Below are positions 17,603 through 25,228 of a stretch of DNA of 60,715 nucleotides, piece after piece; within the stretch, counting starts at the first letter, position 1; each line of letters starts with the position of its first letter. Made by a program: the position numbers and the translations under genes. The notes beneath the pieces were generated by a model. That model saw only the letters and a program-made list of their open reading frames with translations, was not told the origin of the DNA and did no database searches. The stretch comes from ZC4RG25 sp041687075 (GTDB taxonomy: Bacteria; Pseudomonadota; Alphaproteobacteria; Rhizobiales; Hyphomicrobiaceae): positions 1 to 60,715 of the forward strand of contig JAWLCO010000009.1 in the NCBI GenBank assembly GCA_041687075.1. Direction: 5' to 3'.

Positions 17603-17866
17603 CAGCTTACTCCTTCCAATCCGCAGCTTCGTGGGTGCCTGCCGCCATGGTGCCGCCGCATTGCCACGATGAAAACTCAAGTGGACTGGCTCGCTCCAGT
17701 CACCATTTGGGCGCACTTCGACCGACGCGCTTATAGAGGCGAGCCGGATGCTGCACCAGCCTGGCGTTGATTTGCCAGGCTCAATTGCTAGGCTCCGACC
17801 TTGATGCTACGGGGCCGGAAGGACACCGAAGCGCCACCCTGGGAACGAGCGAGAGTTTCTGGAGAC

Positions 17867-19243
17867 ATGCTGCAGAACCGAAAGATCGGCCGGCCGGCAC
17901 CCGTGAGAGCCAGTCTGGTCGCGGCGGCCTTGATTACAGTTCTCGCCCTGTCGAGTGCGATCAGCAGGCCGGCCTCGGCGCAGGGACTGCCGCTCATTCG
18001 GGACACCGAGATCGAGAACCTGCTCAACGACTATGCCCGGCCGATCTTCAAGGCAGCGGGTCTCGGCGAAAGCCGCGTGTCAGTGCGCATCGTGCGCAGC
18101 GACATGTTCAACGCCTTCGTCCTCGACGGTCGCAACGTGTTCGTCCACACCGGCGCACTGATGCAGTCGGAAACGCCGAACCAGATCATCGGCGTCATCG
18201 CGCACGAGGCTGGCCACATCGCGGGCGGGCATCTGGCGGCGCTGCGCGCCAGGATCGCGCGCGACCAGACCCGGGCGCTCCTGGTGCGCATGCTCGGGCT
18301 CGGCGTCGCAATCGCGACGGGTGCCGGCGAGGCGGTATTCGCGGGCGACGAGCTCATCATGCGGTCCATCCTCGCCGAGCGCCGCTCACAGGAAGCGGCC
18401 GCGGACCAGGCTGGCCTGCGCTATCTCAACGCCACGCGGCAGTCGGGCCGCGGCATGCTGGAGACGTTCGAGCGCTTTGCCCAGCAGGAGTATATTTCCG
18501 ATACCCACAAGGACCCATTCGTGCGCAGCCACCCGGTGGCGACAGACCGCCTGGCGCGGCTTCGCGAGCTGGTGCAAAGCAGCCCGCACTACGACAAGCG
18601 GGATTCTCCGCAGCTCCAGCTGCGACACGACATGATGCGGGCCAAGCTCGCCGGCTATCTGGAACGACCACAGGTGGTCTTCAACCGCTATCCGCGGTCG
18701 GACAACTCGCTTCCGGCGCGCTATGCGCGGGCGATCGCCCGGTTCATGCAGGGTGGCCAGAGTGCGCTGCCGGCAGCTGTCGCCGAGGTGGATGCCCTTA
18801 TCCGGGACGTGCCGGACAACCCCTACTTCTACGAGCTGAAGGGTGATTTTCTGACCCGGTCTGGCAAGAGCCGCGAGGCGATTGCGCCGCTTCGACAGGC
18901 CCTGCGGCTCTCCAAGGGCTCGGCCCTCATCCGCGTGCAGCTCGCCTCCGCGCTGCTCGCCTCCAATAACCCGAAGGTCGTCGGCGAGGCGGCGGACCTG
19001 CTGCGCAAAGCCGTCGTCGAGGACGACAACCCGCGTGCCTACCGCTCGCTCGCCGATGCCTACTACCGCCTTGGCCGGCAGGCCGAGGCCGATGCGTCAA
19101 TTGCGCAGGCATATTTCCTTGAAGGCAATGTCAAGCAGGCCCAGAACTTCGCCCAGCGGGCGCAGCGCGCACTGCGCAAGGGCTCCCCGGCCTGGCTCAG
19201 GATGGACGACATCATAAGCTATAAACAGAGCAGCGACCTCTAG
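17867..19243 (+). CDS. BepA-like M48 family metalloprotease with TPR repeats
   Basis: 458 residues. A signal peptide (MLQNRKIGRPAPVRASLVAAALITVLALSSAI...ASAQG) sends it to the periplasm. The M48 zinc protease domain carries HEAGH at residues 113-117 with the downstream glutamate in RRSQEAAADQAGLRYL. The C-terminal third is a TPR array (NPYFYELKGDFLTRSGKSREAI, RAYRSLADAYYRLGRQAEAD). This build matches BepA/YfgC, which degrades or chaperones misassembled outer-membrane proteins such as LptD. ATG 17867 follows GGAG; ATG 17804 is an alternative start adding 21 residues. A DsbA-like oxidoreductase gene follows 65 bases later, consistent with a joint role in envelope protein quality. Confidence 0.9.
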   Translation: MLQNRKIGRPAPVRASLVAAALITVLALSSAISRPASAQGLPLIRDTEIENLLNDYARPIFKAAGLGESRVSVRIVRSDMFNAFVLDGRNVFVHTGALMQSETPNQIIGVIAHEAGHIAGGHLAALRARIARDQTRALLVRMLGLGVAIATGAGEAVFAGDELIMRSILAERRSQEAAADQAGLRYLNATRQSGRGMLETFERFAQQEYISDTHKDPFVRSHPVATDRLARLRELVQSSPHYDKRDSPQLQLRHDMMRAKLAGYLERPQVVFNRYPRSDNSLPARYARAIARFMQGGQSALPAAVAEVDALIRDVPDNPYFYELKGDFLTRSGKSREAIAPLRQALRLSKGSALIRVQLASALLASNNPKVVGEAADLLRKAVVEDDNPRAYRSLADAYYRLGRQAEADASIAQAYFLEGNVKQAQNFAQRAQRALRKGSPAWLRMDDIISYKQSSDL

Positions 19244-19308
19244 GCGGCAGCCCCGTTGTGCTAATGTCGCGTCTGAAGAGTGCTAACGAACCTAAGGAAC
19301 AGTTTCAC

Positions 19309-20184
19309 ATGCCTGCCAAAAGCCCGATCAAGGTGATCGACGCTCTGACGACTCGGAAGGGTGCGGTGGCCGGTGCCGTTGCGCTGCTGGCGCTCGGTTT
19401 CGTCACGGCGTTCGGCAGCGGTCCAGCCGTATCGACCGGCGCCAAGATTGAGCTCGCCCAGGCCGCTGGCACGGCTCAGCCCACGGCAGACGCCGACGAT
19501 GCCAGCCCGTTCTCGGCCGATGAGAAGCAGGCGATCGAGCGCATCGTGAAGAACTACCTGATCCAGAACCCCGAAATCCTGCTCGAGGTCGGCCGGGAGC
19601 TCGAGAAGCGTCAGGCGCAGATGCAGGTCGCCGAGCAAAAGCGGATCATCGTCGAGAACCGGGAGAAGATCTTCGGCGCGCCGACGGATTTCGTTCTTGG
19701 CAATCCCAACGGCGACATCACGGTGGTCGAGTTCTTCGACTACAACTGCCCCTGGTGCAAGCGGGCCGTCAACGAGCTGATGAAGCTCGTGAAGGCGGAC
19801 TCCAACGTGAAGGTCATTCTCAAGGAGTTCCCGATCTTCGGCGAGAACTCGACCTTCACCGCCAAGGTGGCGATGGCGTCGATGAAGCAGGACAAGTACT
19901 TCGACTTCCACATGGCGCTCATGGAAGAGCGGCAGGTCACGAAGGACAATGTGTTCAAGATTGCCGAGAAGGTCGGGCTCGACGTCGAGAAGCTGAAGGC
20001 GGACATGAACAATTCCGAGTTCGATGCGGCCATCAAGCAGACGTCGGAAATTGCGCAGGCTCTCGGTATCGAGGGCACGCCGGGATACATCGTCGATGCC
20101 AAGGTCAACGTCGGCTTCCTGCCGCTCGACGGCCTGCAGCAAGCCGTCGGCGAGGCGCGCAAGCAGGGTTGTCAGGTCTGCTGA
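19309..20184 (+). CDS. DsbA family thioredoxin-like thiol:disulfide oxidoreductase
   Basis: 291 residues. A hydrophobic segment at about 20-38 acts as signal or anchor; an Ala/Asp-rich linker and a helical region (ADEKQAIERIVKNYLIQNP, a Com1-like N-terminal module) come next. The DsbA-like thioredoxin fold has CPWC at residues 147-150 and a cis-proline in GIEGTPGYIVDAK. It likely oxidises or isomerises disulfides in periplasmic proteins; the Com1/ScsC-like architecture leaves both open. ATG 19309 is preceded by AAGGAA and was preferred to the in-frame start at 19258. Probably co-transcribed with the M48 protease gene upstream. Confidence 0.9.
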   Translation: MPAKSPIKVIDALTTRKGAVAGAVALLALGFVTAFGSGPAVSTGAKIELAQAAGTAQPTADADDASPFSADEKQAIERIVKNYLIQNPEILLEVGRELEKRQAQMQVAEQKRIIVENREKIFGAPTDFVLGNPNGDITVVEFFDYNCPWCKRAVNELMKLVKADSNVKVILKEFPIFGENSTFTAKVAMASMKQDKYFDFHMALMEERQVTKDNVFKIAEKVGLDVEKLKADMNNSEFDAAIKQTSEIAQALGIEGTPGYIVDAKVNVGFLPLDGLQQAVGEARKQGCQVC

Positions 20185-20250
20185 ACCGGAGGGCGTTCCC
20201 AACAGCGGTGTTCGTGGGTCGGCTTCCGCCTCTGCCGGAAAGCTGATAAA

Positions 20251-20280
20251 CGGGCCGCAGCCTTGATAAGCCGCGGCCCG
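20251..20280. terminator. hairpin after the DsbA-like gene
   Basis: CGGGCCGC (20251-20258) pairs with GCGGCCCG (20273-20280) across a 14-base loop. No T-run follows, so termination efficiency is doubtful. It separates the DsbA-like gene from aroQ. Confidence 0.45.
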
Positions 20281-20324
20281 CTCTCACGCGCAGAGCTTCC
20301 CGTCAGACGTCGATAGAAAGATCC

Positions 20325-20777
20325 ATGTCAAAACCCGTCTACGTCCTGAACGGACCCAACCTGAACATGCTCGGCCTGCGCGAACCCGCCGTCTACGGCG
20401 CCGAGACGTTGGCTGACGTCCAGCGGCGGACCGAGGCGCGGGCGGCGCAGCTTGGAGTCGAGATCGATTTCCGGCAGTCGAACATCGAAGGCGAGCTCGT
20501 CACCTGGATCCAGCAGGCGCGCGGGGCAGCGAGCGGCATCATTCTCAACGCGGGCGCCTACACCCACACCTCTGTGGCGCTGCTCGATGCACTGAACGCG
20601 GCGGAGCTGCCCGCCATCGAGGTGCATCTGTCGAACGTGTTCCGGCGGGAGAGCTTCCGCCACCACTCCTACATCTCGCCAGCCGCGCGGGGCGTCATCT
20701 GCGGCTTCGGGCCGAAGACCTACGAGCTCGCCCTCGAGGCCATGGCGGACATTCTGGAAAAACAGGGCGGGGCCTGA
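20325..20777 (+). CDS. aroQ: type II 3-dehydroquinate dehydratase
   Basis: 150 residues, as usual for type II dehydroquinases. It converts 3-dehydroquinate to 3-dehydroshikimate in aromatic amino acid synthesis. Motifs: NGPNLNMLGLREPAVYG with the catalytic Tyr, RQSNIEGELVTWIQQA, ILNAGAYTHTS, and EVHLSNVFRRESFRHHSYIS with the catalytic His. Start ATG 20325. It is followed 35 bases later by accB and then accC on the same strand, the aroQ-accB-accC order often seen in Proteobacteria. Confidence 0.96.
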   Translation: MSKPVYVLNGPNLNMLGLREPAVYGAETLADVQRRTEARAAQLGVEIDFRQSNIEGELVTWIQQARGAASGIILNAGAYTHTSVALLDALNAAELPAIEVHLSNVFRRESFRHHSYISPAARGVICGFGPKTYELALEAMADILEKQGGA

Positions 20778-20812
20778 GCCCAGGCCAGGTGCCGGGCTGA
20801 TCGACTCGAACG

Positions 20813-21313
20813 ATGGCGGAACCAACGAGCATGGCGAAAGACCAACGAGACCGGGGCGGCAATTCCGAGCAGCAGATGATCCGCGAGCTTGCGGCGCTGC
20901 TCGTCGAGACGGGGCTGAGCGAGATCGAGATCGAGAAGTCCGGCCTCAAGATCCGGGTTGCGCGCAACCTGACGGTCACGGCAGTTGCTCCCCAGCAAGC
21001 CGCACCGGCCGCCCTGGCTGCACCAGCTTCCGCCGGTCAGCCTGCCTCGGCCGAAGCCGTCACCGATCTCGCCAATCATCCCGGTTGCGTGAAATCGCCC
21101 ATGGTCGGCACGGCCTATCGCGCGCCAGAGCCCGGCGCGGCGCCGTTCATCGAGATCGGCTCGCGCGTGTCGCAGGGCCAGACCCTGATGATCATCGAGG
21201 CGATGAAGACCATGAACCACATCCCGGCCCCGCGGGCCGGCACCGTGACGCACATTCTCGTCGAGAACGGCCAGCCGGTAGAGTTCGGCGAGCCGCTGGT
21301 CATAATCGAATAG
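20813..21313 (+). CDS. accB: acetyl-CoA carboxylase biotin carboxyl carrier protein
   Basis: 166 residues. It carries biotin between the carboxylase and transferase of acetyl-CoA carboxylase, the first step of fatty acid synthesis. The C-terminal biotinyl domain has the EAMKTMNHI motif with the biotinylated Lys, preceded by VKSPMVGTAYRAPEPGAAPF. The N-terminal helix LIRELA-type region (QQMIRELAALLVETGLSEIEIEKSGLKIRVAR) and an Ala/Pro linker are standard. ATG 20813 or the methionine six codons later (20831, MAKDQRDRGG) could be the start. A short degenerate GAATAG direct repeat fills the gap before accC. Confidence 0.96.
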   Translation: MAEPTSMAKDQRDRGGNSEQQMIRELAALLVETGLSEIEIEKSGLKIRVARNLTVTAVAPQQAAPAALAAPASAGQPASAEAVTDLANHPGCVKSPMVGTAYRAPEPGAAPFIEIGSRVSQGQTLMIIEAMKTMNHIPAPRAGTVTHILVENGQPVEFGEPLVIIE

Positions 21314-21386
21314 GAGCGAACAGCGAATAGGGAATAGCAAGTAGCGTCCTCAACTCACTTCGCTGCTCCCCACTCGCTCGAAAACA

Positions 21387-22730
21387 ATGTTCGATAAGGT
21401 CCTGATTGCGAACCGTGGTGAGATTGCGCTGCGCATCCAGCGGGCCTGCAAGGAGCTCGGGATAGCGACAGTCGCGGTGCACTCGACGGCGGATGCGGAC
21501 GCCATGCACGTGCGCCTCGCAGATGAAAGCGTCTGTATCGGGCCGCCTCCGGCTTCGGAGAGCTATCTGAACGTTCCGCGCCTGCTGGCGGCCTGCGAGA
21601 TCACCGGCGCAGATGCCATTCATCCGGGCTACGGCTTCCTGTCCGAAAACGCGCGTTTCGCCGAGATCCTCGAAGAGCACGACATCACCTTCATCGGGCC
21701 GACGTCCGAGCACATCCGGATCATGGGCGACAAGATCGAGGCGAAAGAGACCGCCAAGCGCCTCGGCATTCCCGTTGTTCCGGGGTCTGATGGCGCGGTG
21801 ACGAGCGAGGCCGAGGCGCAGCGGATCGCTAAAGCCATGGGCTTTCCCGTCCTCATCAAGGCGGCGGCCGGCGGCGGCGGACGCGGCATGAAGGTGGCGC
21901 GCTCATCCGAGGAGCTGGAAGTCGCGCTCGCCACGGCGCGCTCGGAGGCCAAGGCCGCCTTCGGTGACGACAGCGTCTACATCGAGAAATATCTGACCAA
22001 GCCGCGCCACATCGAGATCCAGGTGTTCGGCGATGGCAAGGGAAATGCGATTCACCTCGGCGAACGGGACTGCTCGCTGCAGCGCCGGCACCAGAAGATC
22101 TGGGAAGAGGCGCCCTCACCTTCGCTCAATGCCGAGGCCCGCCAGAAGATCGGCGAGACTGTCGCCGCCGCCATGCGCAAGCTGAAGTACCGCGGCGCAG
22201 GCACGGTGGAGTTCCTCTATGAGGACGGCGAGTTCTACTTCATCGAGATGAACACACGCCTGCAGGTCGAGCATCCGGTGACAGAGATGATCACGGGCGT
22301 CGACCTCGTCATCGAGCAGATCCGTGTCGCCGCCGGCCTGCCTCTCAGCCTTCGCCAGGAGGACGTGACGTTCTCCGGCCACGCCATCGAGTGCCGCATC
22401 AACGCGGAGGACCCGCGCACCTTCCGGCCGTCACCGGGCAAGATTACCTACTGGCACCCGCCCGGCGGGCTTGGGGTTCGTGTCGACAGCGGCGTCTATC
22501 AGGGCTACCGCATCCCGCCCTACTACGACAGCCTGATCGGCAAGCTGATCGTGCACGGCAAAAGCCGCAACGAGTGCCTGATGCGGCTGAGGCGCTGCCT
22601 GTCGGAGTTCGTCATCGACGGCATCGATACGACCATTCCCTTGTTTGCCGAGCTGGTAAAGCAGGCGGATATCGCCAACGGGCTTTACGACATTCACTGG
22701 CTGGAAAAGCACCTCGGCAAGACCGATTGA
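21387..22730 (+). CDS. accC: acetyl-CoA carboxylase biotin carboxylase subunit
   Basis: 447 residues, standard for AccC. It carboxylates biotin on AccB with ATP and bicarbonate. Visible: MFDKVLIANRGEIALRIQRA, IHPGYGFLSENARFAE, the glycine-rich ATP-grasp loop KAAAGGGGRGMK, ERDCSLQRRHQK, and EMNTRLQVEHPVTE with metal- and biotin-site residues. Seventy-three bases separate it from accB, and the two are surely co-transcribed. In many relatives aat, DUF2155 and NDUFA12-like genes follow; here aat does, after 295 bases, but the other two are 17-19 kb upstream. Confidence 0.97.
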   Translation: MFDKVLIANRGEIALRIQRACKELGIATVAVHSTADADAMHVRLADESVCIGPPPASESYLNVPRLLAACEITGADAIHPGYGFLSENARFAEILEEHDITFIGPTSEHIRIMGDKIEAKETAKRLGIPVVPGSDGAVTSEAEAQRIAKAMGFPVLIKAAAGGGGRGMKVARSSEELEVALATARSEAKAAFGDDSVYIEKYLTKPRHIEIQVFGDGKGNAIHLGERDCSLQRRHQKIWEEAPSPSLNAEARQKIGETVAAAMRKLKYRGAGTVEFLYEDGEFYFIEMNTRLQVEHPVTEMITGVDLVIEQIRVAAGLPLSLRQEDVTFSGHAIECRINAEDPRTFRPSPGKITYWHPPGGLGVRVDSGVYQGYRIPPYYDSLIGKLIVHGKSRNECLMRLRRCLSEFVIDGIDTTIPLFAELVKQADIANGLYDIHWLEKHLGKTD

Positions 22731-23025
22731 ATCGGTGCCCGCGGTTCAGATTCAGCATTTTCGCCCCTCGCCCGCGAGAATCGGAGGGGGCTCACCGACT
22801 GCAGCTCATACCCCTCAGCCGTCCCAGCACGGGAGAGGCGAAGACGTGCATGACGACCGCCGCATCCTCCAGGTAAGGATTCGCTGCGGCAAGGCATTGC
22901 CCGCATTCCCGATATCCCGCAATATTTCTGCCGAGACCCCTCGCGGTTCGGAACTGCGCACGACCTGATCGAATTCCTTTCGACGCCTTCACCGGTGCCC
23001 CGCCTCAGACAAGGCATGCAGGCAG

Positions 23026-23700
23026 ATGACTGCTCGCGATAGTCCCCTGCTCGAGATTACCCCGCAGGTCCTGCTGAAGGCCTATACGTGCGGCATCTTT
23101 CCGATGGCCGAAAGTGCGGACGATCCGCAGCTCTATTGGATCGAGCCGCAAGCCCGCGGCGTACTTCCGCTCGACAGCATGACCGTGCCGAAGCGCCTGC
23201 AGCGCACGATCCGGCAGGAGCCGTACGAGATCCGGGTCGATTCCGATTTCGACGGCGTCATCGCCGGGTGTGCTGCCTCCCGGCCCGGGCGGCGCACGAC
23301 GTGGATCAACGAGCGCATTCGCAAACTCTATCGCGAGTTGCATCGGCTGGGTTACTGCCACACCGTCGAGGCCTGGCACGAAGGCCAGCTCGTCGGCGGT
23401 CTCTATGGCGTGGCGCTCGGCGGCGCGTTTTTCGGCGAAAGCATGTTCTCGGAGATGCGGGACGCGTCAAAGATCGCGCTGGTCTACCTCTGCGCCCGCC
23501 TGATCCATGGCGGCTTCGTCATGCTCGACACGCAGTTCGTGACCGACCACCTGAAACAGTTCGGCACGATCGAGGTGGAGCGTGCCGAGTTCCACCGCCA
23601 GCTCGAGCGCGCCCTCAGGACGGAGGGCGACTTCTTCCGTCTCGAGCAGGAGCCGACGCCCGACCGCGTGCTCGACATCGTGCTCCGGCGCGACGTCTAG
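23026..23700 (+). CDS. aat: leucyl/phenylalanyl-tRNA--protein transferase
   Basis: 224 residues. It adds Leu or Phe from charged tRNA to proteins with N-terminal Lys or Arg, marking them for ClpS/ClpAP degradation (N-degron pathway). Signature segments: GIFPMAESADDPQLYWIEPQARGVLPLD, TWINERIRKLYRELHRLGYCHTVEAW, GGLYGVALGGAFFGESMFS, and MLDTQFVTDHLKQFG. Start ATG 23026 fits the family. The 295-base gap from accC contains no visible gene. Confidence 0.96.
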   Translation: MTARDSPLLEITPQVLLKAYTCGIFPMAESADDPQLYWIEPQARGVLPLDSMTVPKRLQRTIRQEPYEIRVDSDFDGVIAGCAASRPGRRTTWINERIRKLYRELHRLGYCHTVEAWHEGQLVGGLYGVALGGAFFGESMFSEMRDASKIALVYLCARLIHGGFVMLDTQFVTDHLKQFGTIEVERAEFHRQLERALRTEGDFFRLEQEPTPDRVLDIVLRRDV

Positions 23701-23922
23701 TTCGGGCACGCACACCGCCCGTCACGTGTGCAGTCCGCCGCCTTCCCTGGCACATGCACCTTGACCTTCGGGCCACAATCCGCGCATCAAATGCGGGTGG
23801 CTGATCAGGCATGCCTGCTGGGCGCTGCGCCGATCCTTGGCGCCTTCGAGGCTTGAAAGCGGTCACCGCAATTCAGGGGCAGTCGCCTTCTGAACACGAA
23901 TGTCTCGAGTGGGGGACCGGAG

Positions 23923-25017
23923 ATGAAACGCAGAACCTTCCTCAAAGCCGGCGCAGTTTCGGCAGCAGCATCGGCGCTGGCGAGCCCGGCAATTGCACAG
24001 AGCGCGCCCGAGATCCGCTGGCGCCTCACGTCGAGCTTCCCGCGCTCGCTCGACACGATCTACGGCACGGCGCAGATGTTCTCCAAGTATGTGGCCGAGG
24101 CGACGGACAACAAGTTCCAGATCCAGACCTTCCCGGCCGGCGAGATCATTCCGGGGCTGCAGGCGCTCGATGCCGTCTCGGTCGGAACCGTCGAATGTGC
24201 GCAGACGCCGATCTACTTCTACATCGGCAAGGAGCCGACGCTGGCGTTCGGCACCGGCCTGCCCTTCGGCCTCAACGCCCGTCACCAGCACTCCTGGTGG
24301 CACTTCGGCGGCGGCGCGGAGATCATCAACGAGGCGCTCGGCAAGTTCAATGTCCACGGCATCGTGATGGGCAACTCCGGCACCCAGATGGGGGGCTGGT
24401 TCCGCAAGGAGATCAAGACGGTCGAGGACCTGAAGGGCCTGAAGTTCCGCATCGGCGGCATGGGCGGCCACGTGCTGGCAAGGCTCGGCGTCGTCCCGCA
24501 GCAGATCGCTCCTGGCGACGTCTACCCGGCGCTCGAGCGCGGCACGATCGACGCCACCGAGTTCGTCGGACCCTACGACGATGAGAAGCTCGCCTTCCAC
24601 CGGGTGGCCAAATACTACTACTACCCCGGCTGGTGGGAGGGCGGTGCCATGATGCACCTGATCGTCAATACGGAAAAATGGCAGTCGCTGCCGAAGACCT
24701 ACCAGGCGATCGTCAACCACGCCGCCGAAGCGGCCAACAACTGGATGATCTCGAAGTACGACGTCGTGAACGCCCCTGCCCTGAAGCGGCTGATCGCGGG
24801 CGGTGCCGAGCTGCGTGCCTTCCCGCAGCCGGTGATGGAGGCCTGCTGGAAGGCCGCCAACGAGCTGTTCGCCGAGATCGCGGCAGAGAACGAGCTGTTC
24901 AAGCGGGCGCTCGAGTCACATCACGCCTTCCGCAACGAGACCCTCTACTTCTGGCAGATCGCGGAGCACTACTACGACTCCAGCCTGATGGCAGCGCTGA
25001 GGGGCAGCCGGGGCTGA
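23923..25017 (+). CDS. TRAP transporter solute-binding protein (DctP family), orphan
   Basis: 364 residues. The N-terminus MKRRTFLKAGAVSAAASALA is a twin-arginine-type signal, so the protein is probably exported folded. The mature part has the DctP/TakP layout: ITSSFPRSLDTIYGTAQMFSKY-like start, FPAGEIIPGLQALDAVSVGTVEC, GGWFRKEIKTVEDLKGLKFRIGGMGG with the ligand carboxylate Arg, and the aromatic YYYYPGWWEGGAMMHLIVN segment seen in keto-acid binders. Substrate is inferred only by likeness to 2-oxo-acid binding proteins. No DctQ or DctM gene is within 23 kb on the left or 36 kb on the right. Confidence 0.9.
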   Translation: MKRRTFLKAGAVSAAASALASPAIAQSAPEIRWRLTSSFPRSLDTIYGTAQMFSKYVAEATDNKFQIQTFPAGEIIPGLQALDAVSVGTVECAQTPIYFYIGKEPTLAFGTGLPFGLNARHQHSWWHFGGGAEIINEALGKFNVHGIVMGNSGTQMGGWFRKEIKTVEDLKGLKFRIGGMGGHVLARLGVVPQQIAPGDVYPALERGTIDATEFVGPYDDEKLAFHRVAKYYYYPGWWEGGAMMHLIVNTEKWQSLPKTYQAIVNHAAEAANNWMISKYDVVNAPALKRLIAGGAELRAFPQPVMEACWKAANELFAEIAAENELFKRALESHHAFRNETLYFWQIAEHYYDSSLMAALRGSRG

Positions 25018-25065
25018 CCTGGCCCTCCGGTTCAGGCTGAAGCGTACCAAGCCCGCACCCAAGCT

Positions 25066-25088
25066 CCCTCTCCCCGGCGGGGAGAGGG
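25066..25088. repeat. palindromic repeat (family A, single unit), intergenic
   Basis: CCCTCTCCCC GG CGGGGAGAGGG hairpin followed by TTGGGGTGAGGCGG. It lies between the convergent TRAP and rne genes and may terminate one or both. Confidence 0.85.
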
Positions 25089-25228
25089 TTGGGGTGAGGC
25101 GGTTCTGACGATTGGTTAGTCGTCGGGGGAAGTGATCTAAGATAACGAGGGCCGCTCTCCCGCGGCCCTCCTCATAGAAGCGCCGCGGCATCGCATGCTC
25201 CGGCGCAAGTCCAGTCCCAGCGCGTTCT

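Noticed and set aside
22731..23025. A small gene or RNA in the accC-aat gap.
   Set aside because: No coding character, terminator or promoter stood out on either strand.
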